Source: Bog-473 sp963737745 (GTDB lineage Bacteria > Actinomycetota > Acidimicrobiia > Acidimicrobiales > RAAP-2). From it: 64,000 bases of DNA. The stretch is taken from contig CAVTTR010000007.1 in the NCBI GenBank assembly GCA_963737745.1, positions 62,001-126,000 of the forward strand, read 5' to 3'. Both the position numbers and the translations under genes were made by a program. Numbering within the stretch: position 1 is the first letter of the stretch; every line of letters begins with the position of its first letter. Shown in pieces: positions 9,932-18,814 of this stretch. The notes under the pieces are model-generated. The model searched no databases. It was given only the letters and a program-made list of their open reading frames with translations, and was not told the DNA's origin.

Positions 9932-10771
9932 ATGCCAGGTACTGGTCGTTTGAGTGGAAAGGTGGCACTGATCACGGGTGCGGCCCGCGGACAGGGACGT
10001 TCCCACGCCCTGACGTTGGCACGCGAGGGGGCCGACATCGTCGCCCTGGACATAGCGGCGCAGATCCCGTCGGTCCCCTACCCCATGGCGACCCCCGAAG
10101 ATCTCGAAGAGACGGTCAAGCTGGTCGAAAACGAAGACCGGCGTTGCCTGCCCATAACGGCGGACGTGCGCGATATCCACGCCATGGATCAAGCGGTGAA
10201 GGACACCATTGCCGAGTTCGGCCGTCTCGACATTTTGCTGGCGAACGCCGGGGTGCTGCACCCGACGGGTGGCGCAGAAGAGACGCTCGAAGAATCAGAG
10301 TTGCGCTGGGCCGATGCGCTCGGCGTCATGCTGACCGGCGTGTACAACACCATCCGGGTGGCAGTGAAACCCATGATCGACCAGGGAGAGGGCGGCTGCA
10401 TCGTCATCACCAGCTCGACTGCCGGTCTCAGCGGCATGCATGGTGGGACAGGCGGCATCGCCGCATATTGCGCCGCCAAGCACGGAGTGGTTGGTCTCAT
10501 GAGGGGCTACGCCAAGATGCTCGGTCGTCACAACATCCGCGTCAACACGGTCCATCCCATGGGTGTGGCGACGCCCATGATCCTCAACGATCACTTTCCC
10601 CAATATCACAACGATAATGCGGCCATACTCGAGATATCACCACGTCTCCTCCCCATCGCATTGCTCGAACCACAAGACGTCAGCAATGCAATTTTGTGGC
10701 TCGTCTCCGATGACGCTCGTGCCATTACCGGGATCACTCTTCCCGTCGACAGCGGGGTGACCACGCCGTAG
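9932..10771 (+). CDS. Mycofactocin-type SDR family oxidoreductase, copy A
   Basis: This 279-residue short-chain dehydrogenase opens with GRLSGKVALITGAARGQGRS, the extended cofactor motif typical of SDRs that use mycofactocin as electron acceptor. The fold is otherwise standard: ITADVRD, LLANAGV, ITSSTAG with the catalytic Ser, and YCAAKHG with Tyr and Lys. The insertion after the second strand is also usual in that group. ATG 9932 follows AAAGGAAAAGG, which decides the start. It is 93% identical to the SDR at 17879-18715. Mycofactocin maturation genes are not in the window. The likely job is oxidation of a secondary alcohol made in this pathway, perhaps by the P450; this is inference. Confidence 0.88.
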   Translation: MPGTGRLSGKVALITGAARGQGRSHALTLAREGADIVALDIAAQIPSVPYPMATPEDLEETVKLVENEDRRCLPITADVRDIHAMDQAVKDTIAEFGRLDILLANAGVLHPTGGAEETLEESELRWADALGVMLTGVYNTIRVAVKPMIDQGEGGCIVITSSTAGLSGMHGGTGGIAAYCAAKHGVVGLMRGYAKMLGRHNIRVNTVHPMGVATPMILNDHFPQYHNDNAAILEISPRLLPIALLEPQDVSNAILWLVSDDARAITGITLPVDSGVTTP

Positions 10772-10818
10772 GTGTCGGTCGATCGTTTCTAAGTCAGTTC
10801 CTCGCCCCCACGGCAGCC

Positions 10819-11427
10819 TTACGAAGCGTCGGGAAGAACGCTGAGCAGAGGGTTTTCTATGCGAAAGATCTCCGCCTCATTCGAATCGAGATCGATTTCT
10901 GCGTAGGAGACCAGATGCGACGCTCCTGGTTCCCGTGATTCTCCGATTGAGCCGGGATTTACGATCAGTGTGCGCCCAACTCGCTTTATCATCGGTACAT
11001 GCGTGTGTCCGGTGATCACAATGTCGGCGTCCAGCTCGTCGCATCGATCCCACTCGGGATTGTTCTCGCTTAGATAACGGTCGTACGGCGCCCACGGACT
11101 GCCATGGACCATCGTGATGGAACGTCCGCCGCGGCGACAGTCAATGCGTAGCGGTCGCTCTGACATGAAACGGAGTTCGTCGCCGTCTACCGTCGGCGCC
11201 GATCGTGCTCGGCCGCCAGCCGGACCGAGGAGAACCATTTCGTGATTGCCAAGAATATAAGGAAACTGGCCCTCCCGGATCATGCGCACCACCTCGTTCG
11301 AGAAGCGATACTCGTACACCGCGTCGCCCGCGACGAATACCTCATCGACGCGAGGGGCCAGCGTGTCAAGGGCGATTCTCAGTGCCAGTGCGTTGCAGTG
11401 AATGTCGGATACAACGCCGATCTTCAT
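10819..11427 (-). CDS. Calcineurin-like metallophosphoesterase (paralogue 2)
   Basis: The 202-residue product is a full-length paralogue of the phosphoesterase at 8248-8838, sharing long blocks such as VAGDAV-EYRFSNEV and GERARSAP-like positions. Motifs SDIHCN, GDAV, GNHE, MVHGSP and GHTH supply the dinuclear metal site. Start ATG 11427 aligns with the paralogue; further upstream the open frame lacks similarity. It converges on SDR copy A and diverges from the MBL-fold gene. Keeping two diverged copies around the regulator and SDR suggests different substrates or regulation rather than a fresh duplication. Confidence 0.85.
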   Translation of the reverse strand: MKIGVVSDIHCNALALRIALDTLAPRVDEVFVAGDAVYEYRFSNEVVRMIREGQFPYILGNHEMVLLGPAGGRARSAPTVDGDELRFMSERPLRIDCRRGGRSITMVHGSPWAPYDRYLSENNPEWDRCDELDADIVITGHTHVPMIKRVGRTLIVNPGSIGESREPGASHLVSYAEIDLDSNEAEIFRIENPLLSVLPDAS

Positions 11428-11538
11428 CTTGCGTACGATACTGCTTCGTGTGCTTGTCCTTGAACTTGAACTGTCTTCGCTTCGCTCCGGGACTCGAGAC
11501 CAGCTTGAGGTCACGCCGTGTTTTTTTTGAGCGGAGCT

Positions 11539-11567
11539 TTGCAAATACGGCGTAAGGGCGATAGAAT
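11539..11567 (+). promoter_or_regulatory. Probable promoter of the MBL-fold gene
   Basis: TTGCAA (11539-11544) and TAGAAT (11562-11567) are separated by 17 bases, good -35 and -10 boxes for the main sigma factor. The same TTGCAA -35 word occurs at 18963 before the substrate-binding-protein gene. Confidence 0.55.
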
Positions 11568-11670
11568 GCGAAACCTTCAGACCAGGCGAGCGGAGTGCAA
11601 CCCCTTTGAACGGGCAGTGGGGTCGACGCGCTGATGCAGCTTCGGATCCCGGACTCGCAATTGGAAGGCA

Positions 11671-12696
11671 GTGGGCCGAGATGCTCGAGACGTTAATCCC
11701 GCCGTGGGTGCCCCGCTCTGTTGGGAGGTTGCGCTGACAGCCATACCGTTCGTAGAAGAACCTCTAGGTCGCCACGGCGAGGCCGAACTCATTTCGCCGT
11801 TGATACGTCGTGTGGTGGCGAACAATCCCAGCCCCTACACCTACCACGGCACGTGCTCGTACATCATCGGCCACGGTGACCTCGCGGTGATCGACCCCGG
11901 GCCCAACGACTCCGCCCATGTGGAGGCCCTTTTGGCCGCGTTGGCTCCGGGGCAGCGGATCTCGCACATTCTGGTGACCCATACCCACAGCGACCACTCG
12001 CCAGCGGCCCAGGCACTGCAGGAGCACACAGGTGCCGCCACCTATGGCTTCGGCCCGCAGCTCCGGCTTCACGATCCTGACCAGTCACGGGTTGTATTCG
12101 GTGACCCCGAAGTTGATCCCGACCCCTCGAAGCCAGCACCCCGGCGCGGCGATGATCAACCTTTCCATCCCGATCAGGTACTCCATGGCGGCGACGTGAT
12201 CGAGGGGGATGACTGGAGTCTCGAGGTCGTCCATACGCCTGGCCATGCCAGCAACCACCTTTGCTACCTCGTGCGAGAGGAAGGTGCGTTGTTCACGGGT
12301 GACCACGTCATGGGCTGGTCCACGACGGTCTTGCCTCCACCCGACGGCGATCTGGGCGAATATGTTTCAAGTCTGGAAAACCTGGTGGAGCGCTCCCAGG
12401 ACCGTGTGTATCTACCCGGCCACGGACCGGCTGTGCACGAACCGCACAGTTTCGTTCGGGCACTCGTGGCGCATCGTCAAGAGCGCAACGAGCAGATCCT
12501 GGGCGTGCTGGGAACGGGTCCCGCCACTATCGCCGAAATCGTCCCGCAGCTGTATGCAAGCGTCCGCAAGCAGATCTGGCCAGCTGCAGCGGCCTCCGTG
12601 TACGCGCACCTTCTCGATCTCTACGCACGAGGTCTGATCAACGTCGATGACGACCTGCCCCTGCGACGGGCGAGTCGCGTCCGGTTAGCCGGATAA
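11671..12696 (+). CDS. MBL-fold metallo-hydrolase (LACTB2-like)
   Basis: This is a metallo-beta-lactamase-fold hydrolase of 320-341 residues. The metal ligands are visible: THTHSDHSPAA, TPGHASNH, FTGDHVMGW and LPGHGP near the end. A C-terminal winged-helix-like tail (IAEIVPQLYASV, SVYAHLLDLYARGLINVDD) matches LACTB2-type members, which hydrolyse thioesters, lactones or RNA. The start is uncertain: GTG 11671 is the longest option, while GGGAGG at 11723-11728 would serve a later one near 11730. It is 11 bases upstream of the alpha-hydroxy-acid oxidase gene, so they are probably co-transcribed. Confidence 0.85.
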   Translation: MGRDARDVNPAVGAPLCWEVALTAIPFVEEPLGRHGEAELISPLIRRVVANNPSPYTYHGTCSYIIGHGDLAVIDPGPNDSAHVEALLAALAPGQRISHILVTHTHSDHSPAAQALQEHTGAATYGFGPQLRLHDPDQSRVVFGDPEVDPDPSKPAPRRGDDQPFHPDQVLHGGDVIEGDDWSLEVVHTPGHASNHLCYLVREEGALFTGDHVMGWSTTVLPPPDGDLGEYVSSLENLVERSQDRVYLPGHGPAVHEPHSFVRALVAHRQERNEQILGVLGTGPATIAEIVPQLYASVRKQIWPAAAASVYAHLLDLYARGLINVDDDLPLRRASRVRLAG

Positions 12697-12707
12697 GGGC
12701 CAGTGAG

Positions 12708-13931
12708 GTGGCCAACGTGAGCCTTTTCCGGACTCTCCAGTCTGTCGTCCGATTCCGCCGCATTGAGACCAACCCGATCACTCGGAGACTGGCTAGCACT
12801 GCCTCTGTGGACGACCTCCGGCGTATCGCAAAACGGAGATTGCCGGGCGGGGTTTTCGATTACATCGATGGAGCAGCGGAGGATGAGCTGACCATGGCGG
12901 CCAACCGGACCGCCTTCAACACACTTACTTTCAAACCGAGGGTATTGCGCGGTGTGATGAAGGTCAGCCCCGCTTCTACCGTTCTGGGGCGCGCCGTCGC
13001 CTATCCCCTCGTCCTTGCCCCTACCGGATTCTCTCGGATCGCCGATCCTGCTGGTGAGCTTGCCGTCGCCCGAGCCGCCGAGCGCGCCGGGCTCCCCTAC
13101 ACCCTTTCGACACTCGGCACCCGATCCATCGAGGAAGTTCGGGCGGTAAGCAACGGTCGTCTTTGGTTTCAGGTATACGCCTGGCGCGACCGTGGACTCG
13201 TAAAGGAAATGATCAGCCGGGCCGCGGCATGTCGCTACGAAGCAATCGTGCTCACGGTCGATACCGCCGTCTTAGGCCGGCGTGAGCGGGACGTTCGTCG
13301 AGGTTTTTCGTTACCACCGGCCATCGGCCCTCGCACCATTCTCGACGGCGCCCTCCACCCCAGTTGGACCTGGGCTTTCTTACGAAGCGAACCCATCCGG
13401 TTCGCCAATGTGGTGGGGCGAGGGGTCGACGATGGCGCATCCCCGGTGACGTTGTCTGACTACATCAACACCCAATTCGATCCGGGACTGTCCTGGGCCG
13501 ACGTCCGATGGCTTCGCACTGTGTGGGATGGGCCCATCCTCCTCAAAGGCATCCAGACGGTCGATGACGCCCGTCTCGCAGCCGAGGCCGAGGTGGAAGC
13601 GATCGTGCTTTCGAATCATGGTGGTCGACAGCTTGATGGTGCACCGGCAACTCTGAGTTTGGTGGCACCGGTGGTGGATGCTGTCGGCGCCACCACTGAG
13701 GTGATCTGTGACGGGGGGGTGCGCCGGGGCAGCGACATCGTAAAGGTAGTAGCCGCCGGGGCGACGGCGGCCATGGCTGGGCGTGCCTACCTCTACGGGC
13801 TCGGGGCTGCGGGCGAAAGAGGGGTGGATCGAGTTCTCGAGTGGTTCGAGGCCGACATGGTCCGGACGATGAGTCTCGTCGGCGCCACTTCGGTCTCGGA
13901 CCTGGATCGGTCAGTCCTCGACCTCCCTTAG
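12708..13931 (+). CDS. FMN-dependent alpha-hydroxy-acid oxidoreductase (LldD2-like)
   Basis: The 407-residue protein is an FMN alpha-hydroxy-acid dehydrogenase/oxidase with a TIM-barrel fold. Recognisable parts are IAKRRLPGGVFDYIDGAAEDE at the start, LAPTGFSR, TVDTAV, LLKGIQT with the FMN-binding Lys, LSNHGGRQLDG with the catalytic His, and CDGGVRRGSDIVK phosphate binding. The N-terminal extension and overall pattern resemble mycobacterial LldD2 more than MftD, the mycofactocin maturase, whose N-terminus differs. GTG 12708 or GTG 12717 can be the start. Expected reaction: 2-hydroxy acid to 2-keto acid, possibly L-lactate; here it may act on a pathway intermediate. Confidence 0.87.
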   Translation: MANVSLFRTLQSVVRFRRIETNPITRRLASTASVDDLRRIAKRRLPGGVFDYIDGAAEDELTMAANRTAFNTLTFKPRVLRGVMKVSPASTVLGRAVAYPLVLAPTGFSRIADPAGELAVARAAERAGLPYTLSTLGTRSIEEVRAVSNGRLWFQVYAWRDRGLVKEMISRAAACRYEAIVLTVDTAVLGRRERDVRRGFSLPPAIGPRTILDGALHPSWTWAFLRSEPIRFANVVGRGVDDGASPVTLSDYINTQFDPGLSWADVRWLRTVWDGPILLKGIQTVDDARLAAEAEVEAIVLSNHGGRQLDGAPATLSLVAPVVDAVGATTEVICDGGVRRGSDIVKVVAAGATAAMAGRAYLYGLGAAGERGVDRVLEWFEADMVRTMSLVGATSVSDLDRSVLDLP

Positions 13932-13949
13932 CGCAGCATCAAATTTCTC

Positions 13950-15197
13950 TCATCCCCACACAACTGGGACATGCGATGGACCACGCTCATACAGACCGAT
14001 GATGGAGGGCGGCTCCGCATCGGGATCGAGTCGAAGGTTCGGAAGGCGATCGAGGAGGGCTCCTATTGCTGTCAGCAGCTCGGCCCGTGCCACGTGCATC
14101 CCGAGGCAGATATGTGCTCCTTGGGCAAAACCCAGAGATGTCCGCTGCGGCCGGTGAATGTCGTAAGAATCCGGGTTTTCCCACCGGGATGGGTCACGAT
14201 TGGCAGACCCGATACATAGATGCACCGCGGCCCCCGCGGGGATGTGGGTGCCACCGACCGTGGTCGCCTCAATGGGCCAACGAGTGAACATTGGATCCGT
14301 CACGTTCCACCGCACGGACTCGTCTATTGCCGCGCGCAGCAAGGTACGGTCCTCGCGTACCGCATCAATGGCACCCGGCGTGGTCAGCAGCGCGATGAGA
14401 GTGATACCCATTTGCTTCCACGTCGTGCCCGACCCCGCAGCGAGAAGGAGGTTGGCGAATCCCATAATCTCGTCATCGTCCAGACGGTGGGTGGAGCCGT
14501 CTTCATCTTTCACTTCGTTGTGGCAAAGCATGCTGATCAGGTCGTCTTGTGGCTCGGCTCGACGAGCGGCGATGATCGGCAAGATGTAATCGTTCAGCGT
14601 CCGTCCTCCCGGAAATCCCTCCAGGGCGGTACGGACGTCGAGGGCCTCTTCAATCGAGAGGCCGAAACTCCCGGTTATGGTGAGCATAGGAATCGCCGCG
14701 TCGAAGTCGATATTGAGCTCCGCCCTTCCATCGGCTTCGAAACCGTCGATAAGTCCATGCACGGTTGCGTTGATCCAATGGTTGCTCCACCATTGGGCTT
14801 TCGCCGGTGCGAAGGACGGCTGCACCAGCGCTCGGTAGCGACGGTGCTCATCGCCATTCATATAAATCATGCTCGACCCGATACCGCCACTCACATCGCG
14901 CTCCTGGTCCGGCGGAGTCGAGCGGAAGAGATCCTCATTGCGGTAGATGGCGTCGCATTCTGCGAACGAAAACACTGAGAAATGAGGACGTGCGGGATCT
15001 GGGACACCATGGAAGGACGCGTTTCCTTCGTACCCGATCAACTCATGCATCGTGCCCTCATGCACGGGCCCGGACTCGCGCAGACGATGCATCATCGGGT
15101 AGGGATCCTCTGCGTAATAGACATGGCGGCCGTCGTTGCGAAGGCGTAAGTCAAAGAGATCCCGGATCCGGTCACGGTCGAGGCTGATTGTGCTCAT
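13950..15197 (-). CDS. Cytochrome P450
   Basis: A soluble bacterial P450 of 415 residues. The haem-binding loop FAQGAHICLG carries the axial Cys (near residue 363), the I-helix has AAGSGTTWK, and the K-helix ExxR is ESVR. ATG 15197 is supported by AAGGAG seven bases upstream. The ferredoxin gene ends 26 bases before it, so the pair is a classic electron donor and monooxygenase unit; no ferredoxin reductase is in the window. It likely hydroxylates a hydrophobic substrate at the head of this degradation pathway. I cannot assign a CYP family. Confidence 0.93.
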   Translation of the reverse strand: MSTISLDRDRIRDLFDLRLRNDGRHVYYAEDPYPMMHRLRESGPVHEGTMHELIGYEGNASFHGVPDPARPHFSVFSFAECDAIYRNEDLFRSTPPDQERDVSGGIGSSMIYMNGDEHRRYRALVQPSFAPAKAQWWSNHWINATVHGLIDGFEADGRAELNIDFDAAIPMLTITGSFGLSIEEALDVRTALEGFPGGRTLNDYILPIIAARRAEPQDDLISMLCHNEVKDEDGSTHRLDDDEIMGFANLLLAAGSGTTWKQMGITLIALLTTPGAIDAVREDRTLLRAAIDESVRWNVTDPMFTRWPIEATTVGGTHIPAGAAVHLCIGSANRDPSRWENPDSYDIHRPQRTSLGFAQGAHICLGMHVARAELLTAIGALLDRLPNLRLDPDAEPPSIIGLYERGPSHVPVVWG

Positions 15198-15223
15198 GGC
15201 ATGGCTCCTTAAAGGCTGGGCGG

Positions 15224-15448
15224 TCAACTCGGCGCAGAGGACAGATGTATGAGTCTGATGGCCCCCGTCGGGCACCCTTCGGCCGCTGCTTCAATCTCTC
15301 CGGGTGTGTTGCCGGCACTATTTATGACTACAGCCTTGGTTTCATCATCCACCTCGAATGTGTTGGAAGCGTAGGCCGCACACACCCCCGACCCCATACA
15401 TAATTCGCGGTTGATCTCAATGAGAAAACCTGCGTCTTGTTCAGGCAT
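15224..15448 (-). CDS. [3Fe-4S] ferredoxin
   Basis: This 74-residue protein has the CxxxxxC motif (CMGSGVC) near residue 17 and a downstream GCPTGAI, giving three cysteines as in [3Fe-4S] ferredoxins that serve P450s. It is the first gene of the P450 pair, so electron delivery to that P450 is the natural role. GTG and ATG alternatives are absent near the start; ATG 15448 fits the family length. Confidence 0.92.
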   Translation of the reverse strand: MPEQDAGFLIEINRELCMGSGVCAAYASNTFEVDDETKAVVINSAGNTPGEIEAAAEGCPTGAIRLIHLSSAPS

Positions 15449-15492
15449 TAGCCGACCCCTCCGTTCAGTTCTTGACGTCTACCGTACGCCGA

Positions 15493-16647
15493 TCAGGCAC
15501 TATCGTTGTCAACTTCCGTGCCGTCTGCGGGCGCTTTCGGCGCATGTGGGAAGAGTTCCTCAAACGAGCCCCTGGTGATCCGATGCCGGTCCTCAGGGGT
15601 GAGATCGTCGAAGAGCTCATGAAGCGTCTTTTGCGTGTGTCCGAAGGTACCTTCGATATGCGGGTAGTCACTGCCCCAGCAGACGTTTCGCCAGCCCATC
15701 GCCGTTGCGGCAATCGGTGCAGAACGATCGTGTTGGAAGGAGGCGTACACGTTCTCGTAGAGGAACTCACTGGGAAGCCGGCTGAATTTCGGCCACACCT
15801 GGTTGACGTGCTGGCGATAGGCCTCGTCCATGCGATCTGCGATGAACGGCCCCCACGTCGCCCCACCCTCGGACACGATTGCCTTCAACGAGGGGTGTCG
15901 CTCGAATACCCCGCTCGCGATGAGCTTCAATGCTGCTCGCTGCCCACCGATACTGGCCTCGTTGTAGTTGAGCAGATGCCCACCGGGACCGCGGAAGTAC
16001 ACGCCATTGAATGTGTCGGCCTCGTGAGGATCGCTTCCGACGTGAAAGCCGATATGCATGCCGACTTCGTCAAGCGCCTCCCACAATGGATGCCAGTCGT
16101 CGGCTTGCCAATCCGGGCCGTCGATGGTGGGTGCCACCGGGAGCGACGCAATGGTGAAGCCCATCGCAGCCGTCCGCCGAACCTCGGCCACCGCACTCTC
16201 AACCGTCAGGACCGGAATGATCGCCGTGCAGACGTAGCGAGCAGAGAATTTCTGGTACTCGATGGCCCAGTCGTTGACAACCCGACAGCCCGCAGCCATG
16301 AGCTCTGGATCGCGCATCGAGTGCATCCACATTCCGATGGAGGTGTAGACAAGTTCGGCCCAGATACCCTCTTGGTTGAGGTCCTTCAAACGAAGCCGCA
16401 TGTCATTCGAGCCCGGTGCCCGCTCGAGAACACTGAGGCCGGTTTCGGGATCCGCCATCGGCCGCTTCGCAAAGGGCACCTTGCGCCGGAACGACTGTCC
16501 ATCGACGGTGATCGTCTCGAAGAGGCCTTCGGGGTCGAGGACGCTGCGCGGCATGCGCTCTGCCTGCTCCGCCGGAAGGTTCTCCGTAAACAGGTCCCTC
16601 GGCTCCATCAGGTGCGAGTCTCCGGAGTTAGCCCATATCTTCTGCAT
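15493..16647 (-). CDS. Amidohydrolase-2 family protein (ACMSD-like)
   Basis: The 384-residue TIM-barrel protein belongs to the amidohydrolase-2 family, which includes metal-dependent decarboxylases such as ACMSD. Metal-ligand signatures are SGDSHLMEP at the N-terminus, GFHVGSDP in the middle and WGSDYPHIEGTFGHT near the C-terminus. ATG 16647 has GGAGAG upstream. It lies before the ferredoxin-P450 pair on the same strand with a 44-base gap and is probably co-transcribed. A second, divergent member is at 21326-22417. The reaction could be a decarboxylation or hydrolysis of a ring-derived intermediate; sequence alone does not tell. Confidence 0.85.
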   Translation of the reverse strand: MQKIWANSGDSHLMEPRDLFTENLPAEQAERMPRSVLDPEGLFETITVDGQSFRRKVPFAKRPMADPETGLSVLERAPGSNDMRLRLKDLNQEGIWAELVYTSIGMWMHSMRDPELMAAGCRVVNDWAIEYQKFSARYVCTAIIPVLTVESAVAEVRRTAAMGFTIASLPVAPTIDGPDWQADDWHPLWEALDEVGMHIGFHVGSDPHEADTFNGVYFRGPGGHLLNYNEASIGGQRAALKLIASGVFERHPSLKAIVSEGGATWGPFIADRMDEAYRQHVNQVWPKFSRLPSEFLYENVYASFQHDRSAPIAATAMGWRNVCWGSDYPHIEGTFGHTQKTLHELFDDLTPEDRHRITRGSFEELFPHAPKAPADGTEVDNDSA

Positions 16648-16986
16648 GATCAGCTCTCCACTTCTTGGATCGGATGGGGTCGAATCATTGGCGTGGCTTT
16701 CAGGAAATCGAAGCGATGGACGCCGATGGCCAGGGGCGCGGTCCCACGGGTGACAAGTGACTCGCTCGGCTCCGTCGATGTGATCGAGGGCAGTCCCCCG
16801 CACTTGCTGCACTGCTGCCACGACACGCGTGCCGGACCACCACCCTCTCGTTCCACGAGCCCCTTCATGAGCCCATACGGTATGCGGAGCAGCTCGATTT
16901 TGCAAACGTAATCTCTAAACGCGGAGCTCCGAGGGCGGGGTTCTTCCCATTCGACAACCCGGCCGACGAAGAAAGTCGGCGCTCCC
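16648..16986 (-). promoter_or_regulatory. Leader/promoter region before the amidohydrolase
   Basis: The 339 bases between the SDR and the amidohydrolase hold a TTTGCAAA word at 16899-16906, like the -35 words elsewhere in this island. A leftward open frame (16650-17036, 128 codons) covers it and includes CxxC (QQCSKC), but it has no recognisable family and overlaps the SDR end, so I do not call it a gene with confidence. Confidence 0.4.
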
Positions 16987-17775
16987 CTACGAGGTTTGGT
17001 GGGGAAAGTGCACCATCGTCCCGCCATCGACCACAAGAGTCTGGCCCGTCATGTACCCCGACAGGTCAGAGAGGAGGAACAACAGAGGTCCCACGATCTC
17101 CTCCGTGCGTCCGAACCGGCCTAGAGGCACGCCCTCCTTCACGGCAATCGCGTCGAAGAGGGCAAGGGCCTGCTCCTCGGGCATCGCTGTCGCATCCATC
17201 AACCGCGGGACGGCAGTGATGTCGGGAGCCACGCAGTTGACGCGGATCGCATGAGATCCCCACTCATCGGCCAAGGTCCGAGCCAGAGACATCACGGCGG
17301 CTTTTGCCATCCCATACGCCACTTGGTTACGGGCCCCGTACATGCCACTGACCGATGCCACCATGGCGATCGCACCCCCACGACCGTCGGCGATCATATG
17401 GCGTCCGGCCGCGTGCGCCACAAGGACCTGCGATTGGAGATTCAGACGCAACTGCGCCTCGCGAAACGCCTCGTCGGTTTCGAGAAACGGGCGCATATTG
17501 ACCAGTCCGACGATGTTCGCGACATGAGTGAGGCCGCCCAAGACCTCGTGTGCCTCGTCCACGGCCGAGGTCGCCCCTTCCTCGGTGGTGACATCAGCGA
17601 CAATTGCGTGGCCGTCAACTTCAGCTGCCACTCGCTTGGCCCGAGTGGCGTCGATGTCGACGATGGCCACTCGGGCCCCTGCCTCACGAAGTCGGACAGC
17701 GAGGAGACGCCCGCTCCCGTAGCCTCCCCCGACAACGAGCGCCGGCTGGTTCTCGAATCCGAACCACGCTTTCAC
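16987..17775 (-). CDS. SDR family oxidoreductase
   Basis: The 262-residue product is a classical short-chain dehydrogenase. It has a GGGYGSGRL dinucleotide loop in place of the usual TGxxxGxG, VDIDATR after the second strand, NIVG instead of NNAG, the catalytic Ser in VASVSGMYG and YGMAK with the Tyr and Lys. The C-terminal GQTLVVDGG is standard. GTG 17775 is preferred; the longer open frame lacks similarity. It lies about 100 bases downstream of SDR copy B on the same strand. The unusual glycine loop and the missing NNAG may alter cofactor choice. Substrate unknown. Confidence 0.85.
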   Translation of the reverse strand: MKAWFGFENQPALVVGGGYGSGRLLAVRLREAGARVAIVDIDATRAKRVAAEVDGHAIVADVTTEEGATSAVDEAHEVLGGLTHVANIVGLVNMRPFLETDEAFREAQLRLNLQSQVLVAHAAGRHMIADGRGGAIAMVASVSGMYGARNQVAYGMAKAAVMSLARTLADEWGSHAIRVNCVAPDITAVPRLMDATAMPEEQALALFDAIAVKEGVPLGRFGRTEEIVGPLLFLLSDLSGYMTGQTLVVDGGTMVHFPHQTS

Positions 17776-17878
17776 CAGCACCCCGCTCTCAGCCTTCGGA
17801 TTTCGTCGCTCGGCTGCGTCGATAATTTCTCCACGGTGTCTCCGGGAGTTCCAGATTCGCCCCAACCCGGTAGGTCAC

Positions 17879-18715
17879 CTACGGCGTGGTCACCCCGCTA
17901 TCGACGGGAAGAGTGACGCCGGTGATGGCACGAGCGTCATCGGAGACGAGCCACAGAATTGCATTGCTGACGTCTTGTGGTTCGAGCAATGCGATGGGGA
18001 GGAGACGTGGTGATATCTCGAGCACTTCCGTATTGTCGGCGTGATATGCCTGAAATTGTTCATTCACGATCATGGGCGTGGCCACGCCCATCGGGTGGAC
18101 CGTGTTGACGCGGATGTTGTGACGGCCGAGGATTTTGGCGTAGCCCCTCATGAGGCCGACCACCCCGTGCTTGGCCGCACAATAGGCGGCAATGCCGCCG
18201 GTGCCGTTGTGCATGCCACTAAGCCCGGCCGTCGAGCTGGTGATGACGATGCAGCCGCCTTCGCCCTGGTCGATCATGGGCTTCACTGCCACCCGGATGG
18301 TGTTGTACACGCCGGTCAGCATGACGCCGAGCGCATCGGCCCAGCGCAGTTCTGATTCTTCAAGCGTCTCCTCACCACCCGAAATGTGCAGCACCCCGGC
18401 GTTCGCCAGCAAAATGTCGAGGCGGCCGAACTCCGCAATGGTGTCTTTCACCGCTTGATCCATGGCGTGGATATCGCGGACGTCCGCCGTTATGGGCAGG
18501 CAACGCCGGTCCTCGTTTTCTACCAGCTTTACCGTTTCTGCAAGGTCGTCCGGACTGGCCATCGGGTAGGGGACCGAAGGGATCTGGGCCGCGATGTCCA
18601 GGGCGACGATATCGGCCCCCTCTCGGGCCAGCGTCACGGCGTGGGAACGTCCTTGTCCCCTAGCGGCACCCGTGATCAGTGCCACCTTTCCACTCAAGCG
18701 ACCGGTACCTGGCAT
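17879..18715 (-). CDS. Mycofactocin-type SDR family oxidoreductase, copy B
   Basis: At 278 residues this protein is about 93% identical to copy A. Differences cluster in two spots: the LHISGGEE loop (one residue shorter than in A) and about nine changes in the stretch after the second-last conserved block (VATPMIVNEQF), the region that usually shapes the substrate pocket in SDRs. All catalytic and cofactor residues are unchanged. ATG 18715 follows AAAGGAAG. The pattern suggests duplication followed by change in substrate preference, with promoter retained. It heads the leftward run to the P450 genes. Confidence 0.88.
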   Translation of the reverse strand: MPGTGRLSGKVALITGAARGQGRSHAVTLAREGADIVALDIAAQIPSVPYPMASPDDLAETVKLVENEDRRCLPITADVRDIHAMDQAVKDTIAEFGRLDILLANAGVLHISGGEETLEESELRWADALGVMLTGVYNTIRVAVKPMIDQGEGGCIVITSSTAGLSGMHNGTGGIAAYCAAKHGVVGLMRGYAKILGRHNIRVNTVHPMGVATPMIVNEQFQAYHADNTEVLEISPRLLPIALLEPQDVSNAILWLVSDDARAITGVTLPVDSGVTTP

Positions 18716-18777
18716 CTGCTTCCTTTCGCCGCGGTGAGGTCCAGGAAGTCTGCATTTCCCCCTTCCCCTCGCCGACT

Positions 18778-18814
18778 CTGACTTTGAGTACGACTTTGCA
18801 AAGAGACTAGAAGA
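18778..18814 (-). promoter_or_regulatory. Palindromic operator-like element, copy 3
   Basis: Read leftward it is identical to copy 2 except for one base in the middle of the palindrome. As it lies within the duplicated arm, its match to copy 2 comes from the duplication; its match to copy 1 does not. Confidence 0.6.

Larger units (their letters stand above)
9803..10777 (+). repeat. Inverted duplication, arm A
   Basis: This arm holds an SDR gene with its promoter and matches arm B (17873-18837), which lies in the opposite orientation. Matching starts near CGGATGGACG, about 130 bases before the start codon, and ends a few bases after the stop (TAGGTG in both). The encoded proteins differ at about 19 of 279 positions by eye. 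The arms are about 7.1 kb apart. Confidence 0.85.

Noticed and set aside
12708..13931. MftD, a mycofactocin maturase
   Set aside because: The N-terminus and internal motifs follow LldD2-like oxidases, and no other mft gene is present.
15472..16911. Long rightward open frame of 479 codons opposite the amidohydrolase
   Set aside because: It mirrors a well-conserved enzyme gene and has no family features of its own.
16650..17036. A 128-codon leftward open frame between the SDR and the amidohydrolase
   Set aside because: It overlaps the SDR end, has no ribosome site or known family, and covers the probable promoter.
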